Assembly (NCBI GenBank): GCA_014549065.1 | Contig: JACDOX010000009.1 | Coordinates: forward strand, 9,119,192-9,183,191 | Direction of reading: 5' to 3' | Source of the DNA: Cardinalis cardinalis | Taxonomy: Eukaryota; Chordata; Aves; Passeriformes; Cardinalidae | Length of the DNA: 64,000 nucleotides | In this document: positions 13,358-27,765 of the stretch, one piece after another | Position numbering within the stretch: the first letter of the stretch is position 1 | Layout of the letters: each line of letters starts with the position of its first letter | Notes under the pieces: generated by a model | Seen by the model: the letters and a program-made list of their open reading frames with translations, nothing else | What the model was told of the DNA's origin: nothing | Databases searched by the model: none | Made by a program: the position numbers and the translations under genes

Positions 13358-14969
13358 ACTGATGGCTAACTTAGAGGCATAGGCCTGTATTTTCACTGAA
13401 AACAGTATGAAAACTCTACAGTCCAGTGACTTNGGTGTTGACTGTCCATTGTTGAAATTGAAACAGTGAAGTGAAATTTAGACTTTTCTGACAGAATTTA
13501 TCCATATCTACTGATAAAGAGGCAGCCCAATAAATTACTTAATCTACTTTTCTGTAAAAGTAAACAAAACAATTATAATAGTATTATATAATAATAACAA
13601 CTTAAGACTTTCATTTATATGCTGAAATGGGAAACATATCCTTTACACCATTTTTTTTATTTTAAAATACTCTATTCAGTTTTTTTATTTCAAATGAATG
13701 TTATAATCTAATTTCTTTATATGACTCTGCTAGTTAAAATATTTCTCAAAGTATGATCTATAAATAATAAACTAGTTCTGCATTTGAAGGAAGTTTAGAT
13801 TTTTATTTCCAGTAAAATATTTGTAAGATTAATGGTGTGCTAGTATATTTATAAAGTACTTAAGAAGGAGTGCACGATTCTCAAATTAACAGAAACAGTT
13901 AAAGTGAGTGACAGTACTCATAATACAAAGCTGTGTAATATATAAAATGTACATATTTTTATTGAGTTTATGCTTTTGAATTTACTGATAGATGAAGTCA
14001 TAATTACTTACTGTTTTTGGAACATGTAATTTTACAGAGAAGATACACTGTATCAATTACTGTCAACTGAGCTGAAGGTGACTGGTACTGAGGGTCAGTT
14101 GTGTTTTCTCTGAAAGTATTTCTGCAGGCATGCCTGGTGTGCATTCAGAGTGGCCTGAATGTTGNTGCTACTACAGACACTTGAAAGCTCTTAAACTCTG
14201 GAATTATATAGACTAGACATAAAAAGTGAAACTGAGCAGAACTATTATCTCCTGTCATACAAGAAGTTGGGAAGGCAGTGGAGGACTGGCAGCTGATCTT
14301 TAACTCAATTTTCATTGCTCATTAAATTATCAGAGGAAAGCTCACATTTATGTCTAATCCAGCAAATCANATTTTGTTAGCCAAGCCTGCTTTGTGTGCA
14401 TAGACAGCATAAGACTAAAGCTGGGTGAATAAAGGGCAACTTAGCTGACCTGTCAGCTACATATTGCTGGCAACATCTCATGCCACATCCCAATTCAGTT
14501 TCATTAGCATATAATGATGATTACATTATTTATCAATATTCCTCTCAAAGCTTTGTAACTCCATATATATGGCGTTTCTCTCCCTACGTTTTATGCAGTT
14601 TAAAATTAACTTAAATNGTGAAGTTCCTAATGGTACACTTATTTTCTCTTACAACTGTGGAAAACTGTACTTGATTTCATATATAACATAACCAATTATT
14701 AATTATATGCTTATTGCATACCAAGCAGGTTTTTTTTTTTTTGAATGTAAATACTCAACTGAAAATAAGTACAGTCGAATACAGTGTAGATTACATGATA
14801 TTGTGCAGTTGGGATTGTGTTATACAAACCTTNACTCCATATTTTCAGTTCATAATAATAATGATGATAAACGTAATGCTCTATGATCTGTTTTTCTACT
14901 TACATAACACATATGCTGGCATTCACAAGACTCAGTTGAATTCACGGGTTGGCATCCAGTTGAATGTAA

Positions 14970-14984
14970 TTTTTTTTTTTTTTT
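14970..14984. repeat. Poly-T tract
   Basis: A run of 15 T is followed by gtag. A similar 13-T run lies at 14730-14742. The longer run resembles an acceptor site, but no credible exon follows: an in-frame stop occurs within a few codons and there is no protein match. Confidence 0.8.
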
Positions 14985-17570
14985 GTAGTGAGTACAGAGA
15001 TTAAATTCTAAAATGGGCTCCTCATGCTCATTCAAAATCATAGCAGGAGGAAGGAAGGGTTTTGCTTTAAGTGGAAAGGGATAGTCACTCCTTGCAGTTT
15101 AAGCACTGAATCAGATAGAGACAGCTGCAGAGGCAAGATATGCATTGCAAAAACAGATCAATTGGAATCAGTCCCATCCAAACGAAATTACATCACTCAA
15201 TAACCTTCCTTTCAAGCCATTGAAGTCTTCTGGCCCGAATTTCTCTTGTCAAGTCACTGAGTTTTGCCAATGATTAAAGTATCTTGAAATTGCTTCGATA
15301 ACATCAAGGACCTTGTTGTGACAAGGTCTGTAAATGCAGTCATTTAAAAGAGAAAGCTGGGTTTCATGTAGGGTATTGAGCGTATTGACTGTATTTTTCA
15401 TGGGTTCTCAGAAGCTGGTATTCACAAAGACAGTACAGAATGAAGGAAAATGACATATCCTATACAAAAGATTAAATAAAATATTGGTATCATATATGTG
15501 AAATGGTTTCAGTTTTCCTCTGAAGTAGTTTGAAAGTGTGTTCTTCTTTTGAAGTGGGCATAGAAGTACTTGAAGAACAGAATTCTGTCAGTCAAGACAG
15601 TCAACATGTATATACAGTGACCAGCACTAAATGTTGTTATTTATGTTACCATAAATACTAAGTTACTGAGACAAAGCAGGGCTCTTCTGTTCCATTGGTA
15701 CCTCAGATGCTGTCCTGCAGATAACTTTTTTACAGGTTAATCAGTGTGTATATTAACAGATAGAAATCTGTAACTGTTCAGGAAGCATTTATTAATATTT
15801 ATAGCTTGATCAATACTGAGAAAATGGAAGTGATTAGCAATGTCTAGAATCATTGCTTATCATTGTTTTCGGGGTCTGATTTGGGGCTTTTTTCCCCTCT
15901 AAAGAGCTCATTTGCTTAATAGAGCTGCTGGGTACAGATTAATTTCTGAGATGAGATAGCCTGAATTTTAAAAATGCATACTACTTAGCATCTTTACCTT
16001 GTGAAAGTTATTTGCAAATACCCCANATTCCTCTTTAGCCTTAGCAGACTTAACCTGATGGGAGAGTCCTAATTTTTCAGAGTTGCTAAGGTACACTAAA
16101 GCAGCTTCTTGCCTTCAGACCCTTGAAGATAAACTGATTTTACATTGTAGTTGAAAATGTGTTTTTACTTGTGCCCAGTTAGCAGCCAGAAACATTGCCC
16201 TTACAACAGCCATTTAACCTGATGAAGGCAANTATTAAAATGGCTAAAAAAGAACCAGGATCAAAACTGCTGACATAAGCATNAAGTTTGTCTGTGATTT
16301 GCAATTTTCTGTGTCTGTTACATAAATGAAGAGTACAAAGTATTGAAAAACTTGTGGGGTTTCTTGTCCTATAGTCTTTTGAAAAGGAAATGTGCACATA
16401 GATCTTAGACACCTTCCCTTTACATAATATTTATTTAATGAGGAGACAGATGACAACCATGTGTAGTAAGGGAGGAGGGAGGTTGGTGTGTTTCTTCCTC
16501 TTTGTACCAAAATTTGAAGGAAAGTGCTTTTATAATTACTTTTTGTCCTGGATTGAAGGAGAGCTGGGAGAGAACTCTTCTAAAGGAAAGAATATGCAAT
16601 TGAGAACCTTCCTGTTTAAAGCATCTATTACGGCATTATCTGTGATGCTTTTTTTTTTATTAATATTTGTTGCGTCTACTGGTAAGAGAGGAAGGCTGTT
16701 CAGTTTTGCTCACCATCCTTATTTCAGAGTTTTGTACTCACTAAATCCTTTTCCTAAGGTAGGCTATAAATATAAGTTCNGCTATTGCAGACAACTCTGA
16801 GTACTTCAGTCAGTAGAAATTTGAATGGATGTACAGGAATGGGAGCAGTTCCTTGTTGAGGAAGGGCTGGCAGATGGTGTGTAGGCACGGAAGAAGAGCA
16901 GAAGGAGAGACTAGAGCAGGAGAAATGTCATCAATGTAAGTGGTCTCAGGGCAGTAGTCAGTCATCAGATGAGTTTGCTGTTGTATTACAGTAATACAAT
17001 TAACTACAATAATTAAAAGCTATTGTATTTATATATTCATATTCCTTTGTCTTTTAACAAAATTTCACTTGCTAGAACAAAAAAATTTCAATTGTTTAAA
17101 TAAAGTCAGCAGTGATTCCTTAATTAATAATACTTCAAACATGAGAGGGGTGAAGATAACCCTAGAACGTGTAAAATAAATGATGTCAAGTTAAATTTTT
17201 AATAGAGTAGAAATGGAAAAATTGACCAACTATTTAAAAAATAATTTCCTTTTAATATATGAGTAAATATTCTAATATCCTTTAAATTTCTTGAAATGTT
17301 GTTACCAGTAAAAATGTAATACACAGAAATNTTACAGGAATAACTAGTGCAGGTGTAGGTTACTTAACTTTCCTACTTGATGCCTGTGTTCTTACAGCCT
17401 TACCTGAAATGCTACAAAATATTAGGATCTTTTCTCAGTAGTTACAGGTTTCCTCTGAGATCCTTGTTTGTACTCAATTACTTTTATTTGTGAGCTTATG
17501 AAAATGTAACTTATTATTTTATTGGTTCAGCTGTGAAGCTGGTTTTTTATATAAAAACATGTTTACATGG

Positions 17571-17680
17571 ATAAAAATTTTATATAAAATAATTTATAAA
17601 TATAAATTTATATGTAAGTACAGTTATATGTGGTCATACATATGTGTGTGTATACACATACTCACATACACATTTACTCA
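17571..17680. repeat. AT-rich and (TG/CA) low-complexity segment
   Basis: AT-dominated sequence with repeated tata/taaat words leads into an alternating purine-pyrimidine stretch around 17640-17672 (catatgtgtgtgtatacac), which is nearly self-complementary. It is a simple, probably unstable sequence with no gene signal. Confidence 0.7.
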
Positions 17681-20600
17681 TTTTGAGAAACCAAAATAAA
17701 ACCCCTAGTATTTAAAGTATGGGTTGCTGCATTCCTGCCCGAACCTTACTAGCTCAGACGGGGCAGCCTGTCACATTCTGATGACCTGACTGAAATGGTG
17801 CAGTTGTAGCTACTGACATTACTGTGAGAGGGTAGAGGTGGCTCAGAGACCTTCAGTTTATCTTGATTTTTTCTGATGCTGCCCTTTAAGCTTCTGCATT
17901 TCAGTGTGCGCCCACGTCAGCCTCACCCACTGAAGCTGTCAGAACAAAACTAGTTGCACTCAGTAAGGGAAGGAGATTGTAATGAGATGACTATGAAGAG
18001 TATTTTGTCTTGCAGCTAAGCTTTTCTTCAGTTTTCTTAAAAAGTTCAAAATTGCACTGTAGATTGCAGTTCAAGACACCCAATTGAAAATTTCATTCAT
18101 GTCTCAAATAAGAGATGGAGTGAGAATTGGGAGTGGATTTTCATATGGTACTTCTTAGAAGTNCCATCTAATTCTTAGACTCAAAATCCTTATACTCAAA
18201 ACTAAAATTCCGTTGCAAGATTTTTTGTTTGAGCATGTGGCAACAAGATGGCTNCTCTTCATCAAACTGTTATATTTTATGAAAGTATGACAGCAGTTTC
18301 TTTTTTATTTACAATATACTTAAATACATTTCTAATTAAAAAAACAACAAACAAACAACAAAGCACCAAATGTAGTGATGGAGACTTTATTGGTCTTTCG
18401 TTCAAAATGTATCTGCTCAGCTTAAAGACAACATAGATGTTTTCCTAATTAAAATCTCACAATGCTCTAAGATATATTAATTTGCTGTATGGCAAGTACT
18501 TTAACGAGTTTAAATTTATAGAATCAGCACTTTAAAATTGTATTGATTTTTTAAAAAGTGATCTTGAAAAGTATGTATGTTATGAGTGTCAAAAGACGGG
18601 AAGTATGAGTAGGAAAAGAAAAAGTTGTGAAGGCTTTGGAATTACTGGCTCAAAGACATTTTTTCAGAAGTGACTATAACCTTTTATGTGCTGAATCATT
18701 ACAATGCATTTTGAAAGAAACCATCCCTTACTTAGTCCTTCCTAAATCCTAAGACTTGTTTTCTTTCAAATGCTATTCTGTAAAACAAGCATTTTTTAAC
18801 ATTATAACATAGTACCCATGTTTATGCTTGTAGTCATTCTCATAGCTGTATTTCTGTGGGTTGCAAATCTAAGTAAAATGCTAGCTTCACAATCAAGCCT
18901 ACTTCTATTAAATTGTTGCTTTCATGATTAAAAAAAAGAAAATTATCTTCTCTGTCTTGTGGTGGACTGCTTTTGTTNTTTGAGCTGTATTGAGAAAAAG
19001 TTATAAGAGTTATAAGGGTGCTATACTAAACTCAGTTTAATGTTTTGACACTCGGAGACTCTTGAAAATTTGNTGTGGGTGTCTAAGTATTTGAGCATAA
19101 ACATTGCTTAAATTTAGTGTGATGTTAAAATGTTTCATAAGACAGAGGAGAGCTGCTATGATCTTTCAATGTTAATATTTTTTTCTTATCACTTTACTGT
19201 GTAGATACCCTTCATGAGACACAACTCTGCCACAACTCATCCTCGGAGGCAATCGTGGAAACCTTTTATAATAGGATTTTTAAATGTGGATAAAGCTCTC
19301 AATAGAATACCTAAAGTAAAGGAGAACAGCTACCTTGTCTCAACTATAAGCTTATTATGACAAAACATTGAGTTTGCTTGTCAGGCTTGGATAGAATGTA
19401 ATTGATTGGTTTGTTATTTGGACTGACAAGGTAGTTAATTTGCCTGCATTTTTTTGCACTATTCAGGAACATTTTGTATGTTCATCGTTGAAAAATCCTG
19501 GATAAATGTCTTGTCAGGATTGTCCTATTAAGTAATGTCTCTTTCCCCTGTGCTTCGTTGGCAAATGATGTTATACAATGCTTGGATTCATTGAAGAGTG
19601 ACAGAAGCCTGTGGGACTTAAATATTGTGTGTTCCTCTATGGTGATACTGAAAGAAATAAGCAATGGTTTGCCATCTGCCTGCCACTCTACTTATTTACA
19701 GTTTAATAAGAACATTTCTATATAGAACACTGTGTTGTACAAAGACCTTACTGTAAAAAGGATTGTTTCCTACGAAAAAATAAATGTTCAGTAATAATGA
19801 GACCTGTAAAACACTTGAGACTTACTATTCTGGAGGAATAGATTTGCCATGGAAAAATTGATTTTATGCTTATTAGTACAAACTAATTGTTTCTGACTCC
19901 AGACACTTGAGTGAACAGAACGATACCTATACTTCCTTCTGAAAATTTTTTTAAAAATAAGAAAAAATTCAGTATGTGCAGGCATTTGTTTCATTTGGCT
20001 TACTTCTCTGGCAGTGTTGAGTACAAGCTTATCTCCTCCCAATACAAACATGAAATTGTTTTGTAAGTTGGGGAAGGAATGAAGAATTGATCACACAGCG
20101 TGACAGCTGAGATCTTCGTCTCCATCCGTATATATCCTGGTAGATGCACACATAGTATTTTCATCTTCAAATGGTACAGATCCAGTTCTTAAATCTACAG
20201 TGTCAGAGTGTTGACATCTTCATCGTTTTCATCTTGAACTTGCTCGGAAAAACTCTGCTCAAATGCAATCACAACTTGTAACTTTATGACCTATAATCTT
20301 TGAATTTCTTGAGATATGGTGGGATTTGTCATCTATTGAGGCACGTTTCCATTTGAAAGTATTTTTTAACATTTAAAAATTAAATGCTGTAATAAGTAAT
20401 AGGAGAATATCCAAGTTTATGTGTACTTATCTACGAGTCTTATCTTACCAGGGCATTTCATGTTTGAATATTATGTTAAATAAAAGTACCCTGATGTCTA
20501 ACACGTCGTTTCATTTTAAAAAGGGGGTGGGAGAGTCTCAGAGTTAAGATTTTTGTTGGAACTATCAGAAATGATTATCATTCTGTTTTGGCAAATACAT

Positions 20601-21953
20601 ACAAAGACACCTTAAAAATAAAGAGACTTGCACTAGGAAGTAGATGCTAATGCAGGAATTTGATCTTTGAGGATTCATGAATCCTTTCTAGGAAGAAAAG
20701 ACCCAGATTTATTGATCACTTGTGCAGTATTCTGAAAGTAAAAGGTTGTGTCCAAATGCTGTGTAAGCAAAGGGGGAAAAAATGTTTGCCCATACATCAT
20801 GCTGAGTTTATGAAAAAAAAAAGGAAAAAGTAATTTTTACTGTGATTTATGATCATTTATTAAACAAAAACAGTCTAGGTATTGTGGATAGGAGAGAATG
20901 ATAAATGTGGCTTATCTTGGCTTTAGTAGGACTTTCAAAATAATTCTGCGTGTGACAGTCCTTTAAATAAGTTAGAGATTCTGTTAATTAAGCTGCAGTA
21001 AAATACGTAGCTGATTAGGAAAGTAAACCAGCTACCATGGACTCACTGTCAGATGATACTCAGCTCACTGGGTTCCAGTCAAGCTCTCCTTGATTCAGTA
21101 TTACAATATTTTTGTTAATTTTTGCTTTAGCATATTAGGTATGAAATTAAGTGTTTGGTTACATTTGCAGGTGATGATAGTAAGATGTGAGGAAGTACAG
21201 TGTTAGAATTTAAAAGAAAATTTTAAGAAAGTATTCAGAAAAGTATGCAGTGCAGAAAGGAAAAGGCAGATCACTTTTGATTGGGTGATTATGATATCAG
21301 GAGTGACTACAGAAAAAAAAAAATCATGAGGGATTTCTGGATCACAGATCACAGAACATTGATCAAACTGATCAAACCTCATACATACAGAGAGGGCTGT
21401 TGCATTTAACACATTGAGGTACNCCTGAATGTTCAGAAGACCAGTATCTCACCCTTTGAAAAGTCTCAGCTAGCATCCTGTCCACTTTGGTAAAAAAACT
21501 GGGAAGGTCTAAAGCAAACTGAACTGGAGGATAAGAAGACCACAGGAGACATGAACAAAAATAGCTTAAAATAGTAATATTTCTTTAATTTAGTGAAGTT
21601 AGGAAATCTGTTAAAAAAGCCTAAATTAATATAAAAAATTTAAAAAAGGAAGTTGCTACAAAGAAGGAAAAAAAAAGTTCTTCAAAGTTGATCAGACCAA
21701 AAATAAGCTACATTGTATCAAGATGATTTAGCCAACAGAAAGGTTTTTTCTAATAATAAGAATACTTGTACTAGAGATACTTGTTAGGGAAGTTCTGTAA
21801 TCTCTGCTATTGGAGGATATTAAGGACAGATTAATGCATGTTAAATCTGTTTCAAGTATTGTTGGAATTTTCATGGGCATGCTTGAAAACCTTAGTTGAA
21901 TTCCTGCTGTATTTTTTATGTTTTTCCCCAGTACAGATTCCTTGTAGAATTTT

Positions 21954-21954
<1 letters not shown>

Positions 21955-22004
<50 letters not shown>
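21955..22004. repeat. (CT)n microsatellite
   Basis: About 24 uninterrupted CT dinucleotides end in ctttctcctcc. On the minus strand this reads (GA)n, which gives a spurious Arg-Glu repeat ORF. The pure array makes it a likely length polymorphism. Confidence 0.97.
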
Positions 22005-22009
<5 letters not shown>

Positions 22010-25000
22010 CTCCATATCATTAGGTTGAAAGCCAGATGCTTACACTCGATGTTTCACCTTTTGAGAGATGTTTGATGGCAATATTCAAAACTATAATGGA
22101 CTTTTCTAGTAGTTCATAAACAGTACACCATTCAGTAGAGTAAATAATCTGAACACCTGAGAGTGGCACTATAGATGCAATCATGTATTACTAGAATATA
22201 ACAAATGCAGCATTTGGTAATAACTTCTTAAATTTTACACTTTTCAGTTTGTCAAATAACTTTTTCAGTGTCTGTAATTGATGTAGCATTCCTTTAATGC
22301 ATTGTCTATTTATTATCTTTGAGTCATTGTATTTACAGAAATTCTTAGTTTAAACATTAAAATTCTGTAAATAGAAGTTCTGTACAGTAGCTGTATATTA
22401 ACAAAAGCAAACACATCTGAAGAAGTGTTCATAACATTCTATTCCACTTGTATATGTGGGCCATTAATGAATTTTGCAAACTAATGTCACAAAGCCATGT
22501 GTTGTGTGGCTTTGCAGTACTGAGAGAGAGAAAAATTAATTTCTTCCTGAAAGAAAGCTGTTCACATACAGGTATAGTAAATAAAGTTTCTTTCCAGCAT
22601 TCTTAGAATTCATTTTGTACGTGGAAACTTAAGTTTCATAAACCAAATTATTTGTAGACAGTTCAGAAAAATCTTGGTTACATAGGAATGACATACAATG
22701 ATAGCCCTTTCAGATTCTTCCTTACCCATGAATAATCAGTGTTAGGTTTTTGGATATAAGGGGGGGTTTGATTTGGTATTAAAATAATAATCAGTTCAAT
22801 CAGTTAGGTGGCAATTTTGGGTTTAGCATAATAAATTTAGCTACACAGATGTCTGCCCAGATTAATGCTTGCTTTGTTTTGCTGTTTTGTGGTATAATTG
22901 ATTTTTATTTTTTATTTTATTATTTGTTTTTATTAATGCCCTTGAGATTGGACAGAAATTTAAGTAAACAGGAGATCAGACCATTTCCTATATTCAAAAG
23001 TGCTTAGATACCCTATCATGGAGCTACTCCTGGTTGAAGATCAGTAAGCTCATCATGCTTTGTCAGGCTGTGTGTCCATCTTGCCATACATGGTCTTCAT
23101 CAGCAGTAGGTAGATATAAAAAACAAAATGCAATAATCATCCCTCATCTGGTATAGTCTCTCACCTTTCAGCAATAGCCATGGCCTCTCTCCTCCAGGCA
23201 TAACAGAAGAGNGTGATAGTCTACTCTGTCATCTCCCATTATAAACTATGTAAATAAGAGATCTCCTTTTGTGTACTTGCATTGTACCCGGCATAATAAA
23301 AATTACAAAGTGACTTTATTACTTAGTGTAAGACCATAGCATTATCCTTCCCAGAAAAGAGTGTTTNATTTACCTAAATCAAAATTGTGAAAATTATGAA
23401 AACATTAGAATCCAGAAGTCTCTGAAGGACATCTTTTACAGCCGCCCACTCAATGCATGCCTGACTGCAAAGTTAGATCTAACTTTGAAATTGGGTGAAA
23501 TTCCTGACAGTTTATTGTGGGTGAACTTTTAGCATCTGTGAAGATAGAGACCCTTTCAGGACAACAAATACCTGTGTACTTCAGTATCTTTNAGGATAAC
23601 AAGTACCTGTGTACCTGGATGAAGTGACATACTTGGGCTTTATCCTGGTCTTCTAANCAACCATTTATGCATATACAGTCACATAAGAATTTTAGTGCAG
23701 AGATGTGTCACACTCTTGGTGGTAATGTCGCCTAAACTTGACTGGCCTGTGTGAGAAGGCTTCTTAAAACTGTTCTGTACAACAGAAACTGCAAGATAAC
23801 CACTGATTTTTAGTTGTTAGGCCATTTATAGGCAAGGGAGAAAGTGTAGCAATCAGGAAAAGGAGAACCAACTTTTTCTGTTTTATACCTAATAGAGTAC
23901 TATTATTTTGTCAATTTTTTGTCTAAAAACAAAGGAGTAGATAAGAATCTAGGTCTTACATTTCAGAGTCTAAATATAGTACTGTATCACTTCTGGTTTG
24001 TATTCAACTGTGACATATCACAGCAAAATGAAAGTAATTTATNTTGGAATTAACTNGGCAGAATTGAAGAGTTTTGGTGTAGAATGGTAGAGTAAGATAC
24101 AAAGCCATACCTTTGCTTATTTTCCCTTTGTTTCAAGAAATGTCAAGCAAAAGATGAGTATTATCCTTATATTCTGTAATGNAAACATGCTCTGGTTTTG
24201 GGCTCCTCCCTCAGGAACTAGAATAAATGTACTTTTTGGACAGCATTAATAACAGTGTGCTAAATAGAGGACTATACANTTACTTCACCATTAGATCTTG
24301 AATTATACTGTTTAAATGAGGGCACAGGAAAGTGACTTCGTTGATGTGACATGTAAGAGTTGCTGCTGCAACCCACCACACAGTGTTCATTCCTGTCATC
24401 CAGAATTTATCACTCCTGTGCTCTGGTTGCAGTAAGGTGTCACAGGAGCACTCCTCAGCTGCTCCAGGCTAAAGTCATTAGTTTTGTTTCTAGAGTTTGA
24501 ATTCACTTGAGCTACATTGATTTACTCTGGGTTTTTGGGAATGCTTATGTGCTCCTTCCTATTGTATATTGTCCAGCTGCTAATAGGAAACCAAGTGTTG
24601 ACAGTGACTTACACTGCCATGCCTTGTTTTAAGTTGCTCATCTGAAATCAAGAATGTGCTCTAATTTAAAATGAACCCAAAATCATGCCTACATCTGTTT
24701 ACAGTTCCGGAGTGACTCAGCACTTGGACACTGAGGGATTAAAGGGGAGAGAGATCAGCGTCTGAGAAGAAACCTCTGTTCCTCAGATGTCTCTTCCTGA
24801 GGTGCTCAGAGCCTTTAGTCAGAAATGGGGTCCAAAACAAGCTAGCAAAGGATGATGCTTATCAGTAGTTAAATCTACACAGGTGCTAGAGTAGCCATTG
24901 TATTATATGCCTTCAGCAAGTGGGTGTGTGTACATGCATCCCACTGCAGTTCCCTTGGAGTTTAAAATTCTGGATTAGCTTCCTTCTAATTTTTTTCTGA

Positions 25001-27673
25001 CTAATTCTGAGTTTGTCATAGTACGGCTTATATGACAAATTCTCTACTTCTAATGGTGAGATATGTATCAATGTTTTATATCTTTTTTTTCCATTAAAGT
25101 AAATCTTTCTAAGCTGTTGTGACAAATGGGGAGCGGTATATATATCTTGCAATTTTGTATTTTGCTCACCATGGTACCTCTTGGCACGACACTGCAGGCG
25201 GTGTGCAATGATGCGTACATAAGTGAGATTTTTCTNTAGTCTCTGAAGCATATTTGGAAAGTTGTATTTAAAGATTAGCTTATTAATGTTGTGTTTCAGG
25301 GACATGAAGGTAATTACTTTTACAGCTATAGATGGGTGATGCTGTCTCGTGAATGCAAAATAGGTTTCCTCGCTCTGGCTGAATCAGCTCTTTGTGGTTT
25401 TCGATGCTATTAACCAGTGACTTACAAATGTGCCAGTGACAGACNGGTTTTGCATTCACTACTCCTCTGTAAAAGCACAGATCTTTTTCCCCANTGCTTG
25501 CAGGAAGACTTCTGCAGGCCAACTGATAAGACTCCCTCCTGTGCAGGTAGATGCAATGTAATGAAATTGGATGTGTGTGCTGAGCTTTGTAAATAAAATG
25601 AGATTGACCCCAGCCATTATCTCATTTATCTCATTTACATTGTAAAATCAGTATCTGCACTATTGATTAGAGCATAATTAGTTAATTATGAACACGATAG
25701 GGCTTGAGCACAGCCAGCTGTACTGCTAAAAAAACTAATAAAAACAATCCAAGGGCAAGAGCAGATGGAGATCACTCTATTAAAGAACAAAGCAAAAGTA
25801 TTTCAGGTATGGAAATCCCTAATCAAGCTTTCTTGCTGTGAAGATGCAGCTGACCATTCTATACTTATTTAAGCAAAAAATGGTTTTTTGGGGTTTTTTA
25901 AACTTTTTTCTTATCATAACTTTTTCAGAATTCACCTTTCTTCTTCACACTCCATTTTCTCCGTATTTAGTGGGCATGTATCTATCCTCATTAATTGCTG
26001 GAGTGAGGAACACAGTGATTTTTAATTTTGATGCATAAAGTAATTTCAGGCTTGTTATAACAGTGATAGTAAGCAATTACCTGTCAGCTAGAGGTAATTT
26101 AGGAGGTTAGGTTAGCTTGTCTTTGTGTGGAGCTCTGCTTTTATTTCCAAAAAGTTTTCAGTACAGCAGCTAACCAGGCTNCTGAAGATGGCCCACCACT
26201 TAATGGCTTCTGTAAATCATGTGCTTCACCACAAAAATAGTTATCCACAAATAGCAGCAAGATAAAATATTTTCTAGTTTAAATTTGAATGTGTGACCTT
26301 GAANGCACAAGGCTAAAAATTTCAACAGNCTGTAATATGGAGGAATTGGCTTCTTTCCCTTTCCCCGCTGCCCATCCCAACAGTTTTGTTTGTCCTATTA
26401 AGCCATCTTCAGGATGGGAGCATGATTCTTGTAAATGATGGTGCCACATGACTCCTTTGGTCTGTAAGTGCCTGCANTGTGATGGGTGTGTGAGTGCATT
26501 TACTGACAGGCTGTGAGACTGGCAGCATGACATCTTTTGTGACCCAACAATTTCATNCTCTATAACTAAGTCAAAAATACACTGTATTTTGTGTCACTTT
26601 CTCATTTTCTGAATGTGACAGTGGGATTTCTATCATTTTTATGTTGCTAGACAAAAGAACACAGCTAATAGTATACACTTGAGGGATTAATCTTGTTTTA
26701 TTAGTGCCATTTTAACTTAGCTGCAATGTTTGCTTTTGGAATTAGGAATTAAGAATACCTTTTTTTTTTATTTTTACCGTGCTGTGTGTAAGCTTCACAT
26801 TTTGTCCCCAGTCAGTCTCAGCAGACGATGATTGCCACACAGCTAGAGCATCATCTTTAACCAAGGTACANTGGTATTCATCCATTTTCCCAGCATCATG
26901 CTCTGGGAACTTGAAATCAGTGAATTTCTGTTTTCCAGTACAGAATTCATATTCCAGTAAAAAGCAGTAGGAAGGAAGCACTTAAAAATATTTGGTATAC
27001 TTAGTCTTTTATCACCATGCAGCTTTTTATGTTTTGATATCTGAAAATACTCATTTGCATTTCCTCAGCTGTGCAGATGAGGATAGAAATTATTAGTATC
27101 TGAAAACCTTCATATGGATATTTTTAACTCATTCTAGGAAAATGCAAATTTTCTTCTACCAAACTAAACACTGAAGTGATAAAAAGTGATGACAATAAAT
27201 ATTAAAAACATTGCACTTTAGAATGGTGCCTCAAGATCCATATTTAATTTCACAATGTCGTGGTTATTTCAACCCTGCTTTGCAAACTCCCTCAGCAAAC
27301 TCTGAGGAAACATGGCTGAAAGTGCAGTCAGGAANTACCACATTCTAGATAAAAAATGGTAAAAATATAAGAGATGCCAAAGAGTAATTTTAAAGAGGAA
27401 ACGTTTTCTTTTGAACATAAAAACATATAAAGCAATTACTTCATTAAAAAAAAAATTAAATCTAAATTGACACTGTTTAAATCAGATGTAGATTTTAGGA
27501 TTAAACTCTGAAAATACTCTAAGTCAGTCAGAAATAGTATGTTTCTTTATTTTCAGTTACTTAAGAGGATCCTTAAGTTTACGTGAAGGGAGTTCTGGTA
27601 AGCACTGCTCAAGTGCAAGCCCTTACATCCGTAAGATTCCAGATACAGAAATAGGTTAGTAAAAATATATTCC

Positions 27674-27765
27674 TTTACAGATGAGAACATTGAGGCTCAG
27701 AGGAGACTTAATCTTTTGCTGAAGGTCACATACACTGTTGGGATTTAGGAGTGTGACCTATCCCA
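27674..27765 (-). mobile_element. MIR/CORE-SINE-like ancient fragment
   Basis: The plus strand reads tttacagatgagaaca, then ttgaggctcagaggagactt and gctgaaggtcacatacac. These follow, in the same order and spacing, the reverse complement of the core and tRNA-proximal region of the amniote MIR (CORE-SINE) consensus, where the matching words are fragments of the TTTACAGATGAGG, CTGAGGC, CAGAGAGG, TTAAG and AAGGTCACA type. So the element lies on the minus strand. Weaker similarity may continue on the left toward 27600. The match is made from memory of the consensus, and divergence is high, as expected for such an old element. A short SINE of another CORE family is the main alternative. Confidence 0.6.

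Noticed and set aside
15302..15332. Short inverted repeat (accttg...caaggt) that could be a hairpin RNA
   Set aside because: Stem is only about six to eight bases, too short for a miRNA precursor.
16438..16800. Plus-strand ORF of 120 codons with a hydrophobic stretch
   Set aside because: No recognisable family; hydrophobicity comes from T-rich sequence; no supporting gene context.
21728..22015. ORF with a long Arg-Glu repeat
   Set aside because: Produced by the (CT)n microsatellite read on the minus strand.
24913..25305. Minus-strand ORF of 130 codons, the longest that avoids repeats and the gap
   Set aside because: Lys/Ile/Asn-rich composition as expected from AT-rich DNA, no recognisable domain, no splice or promoter context.
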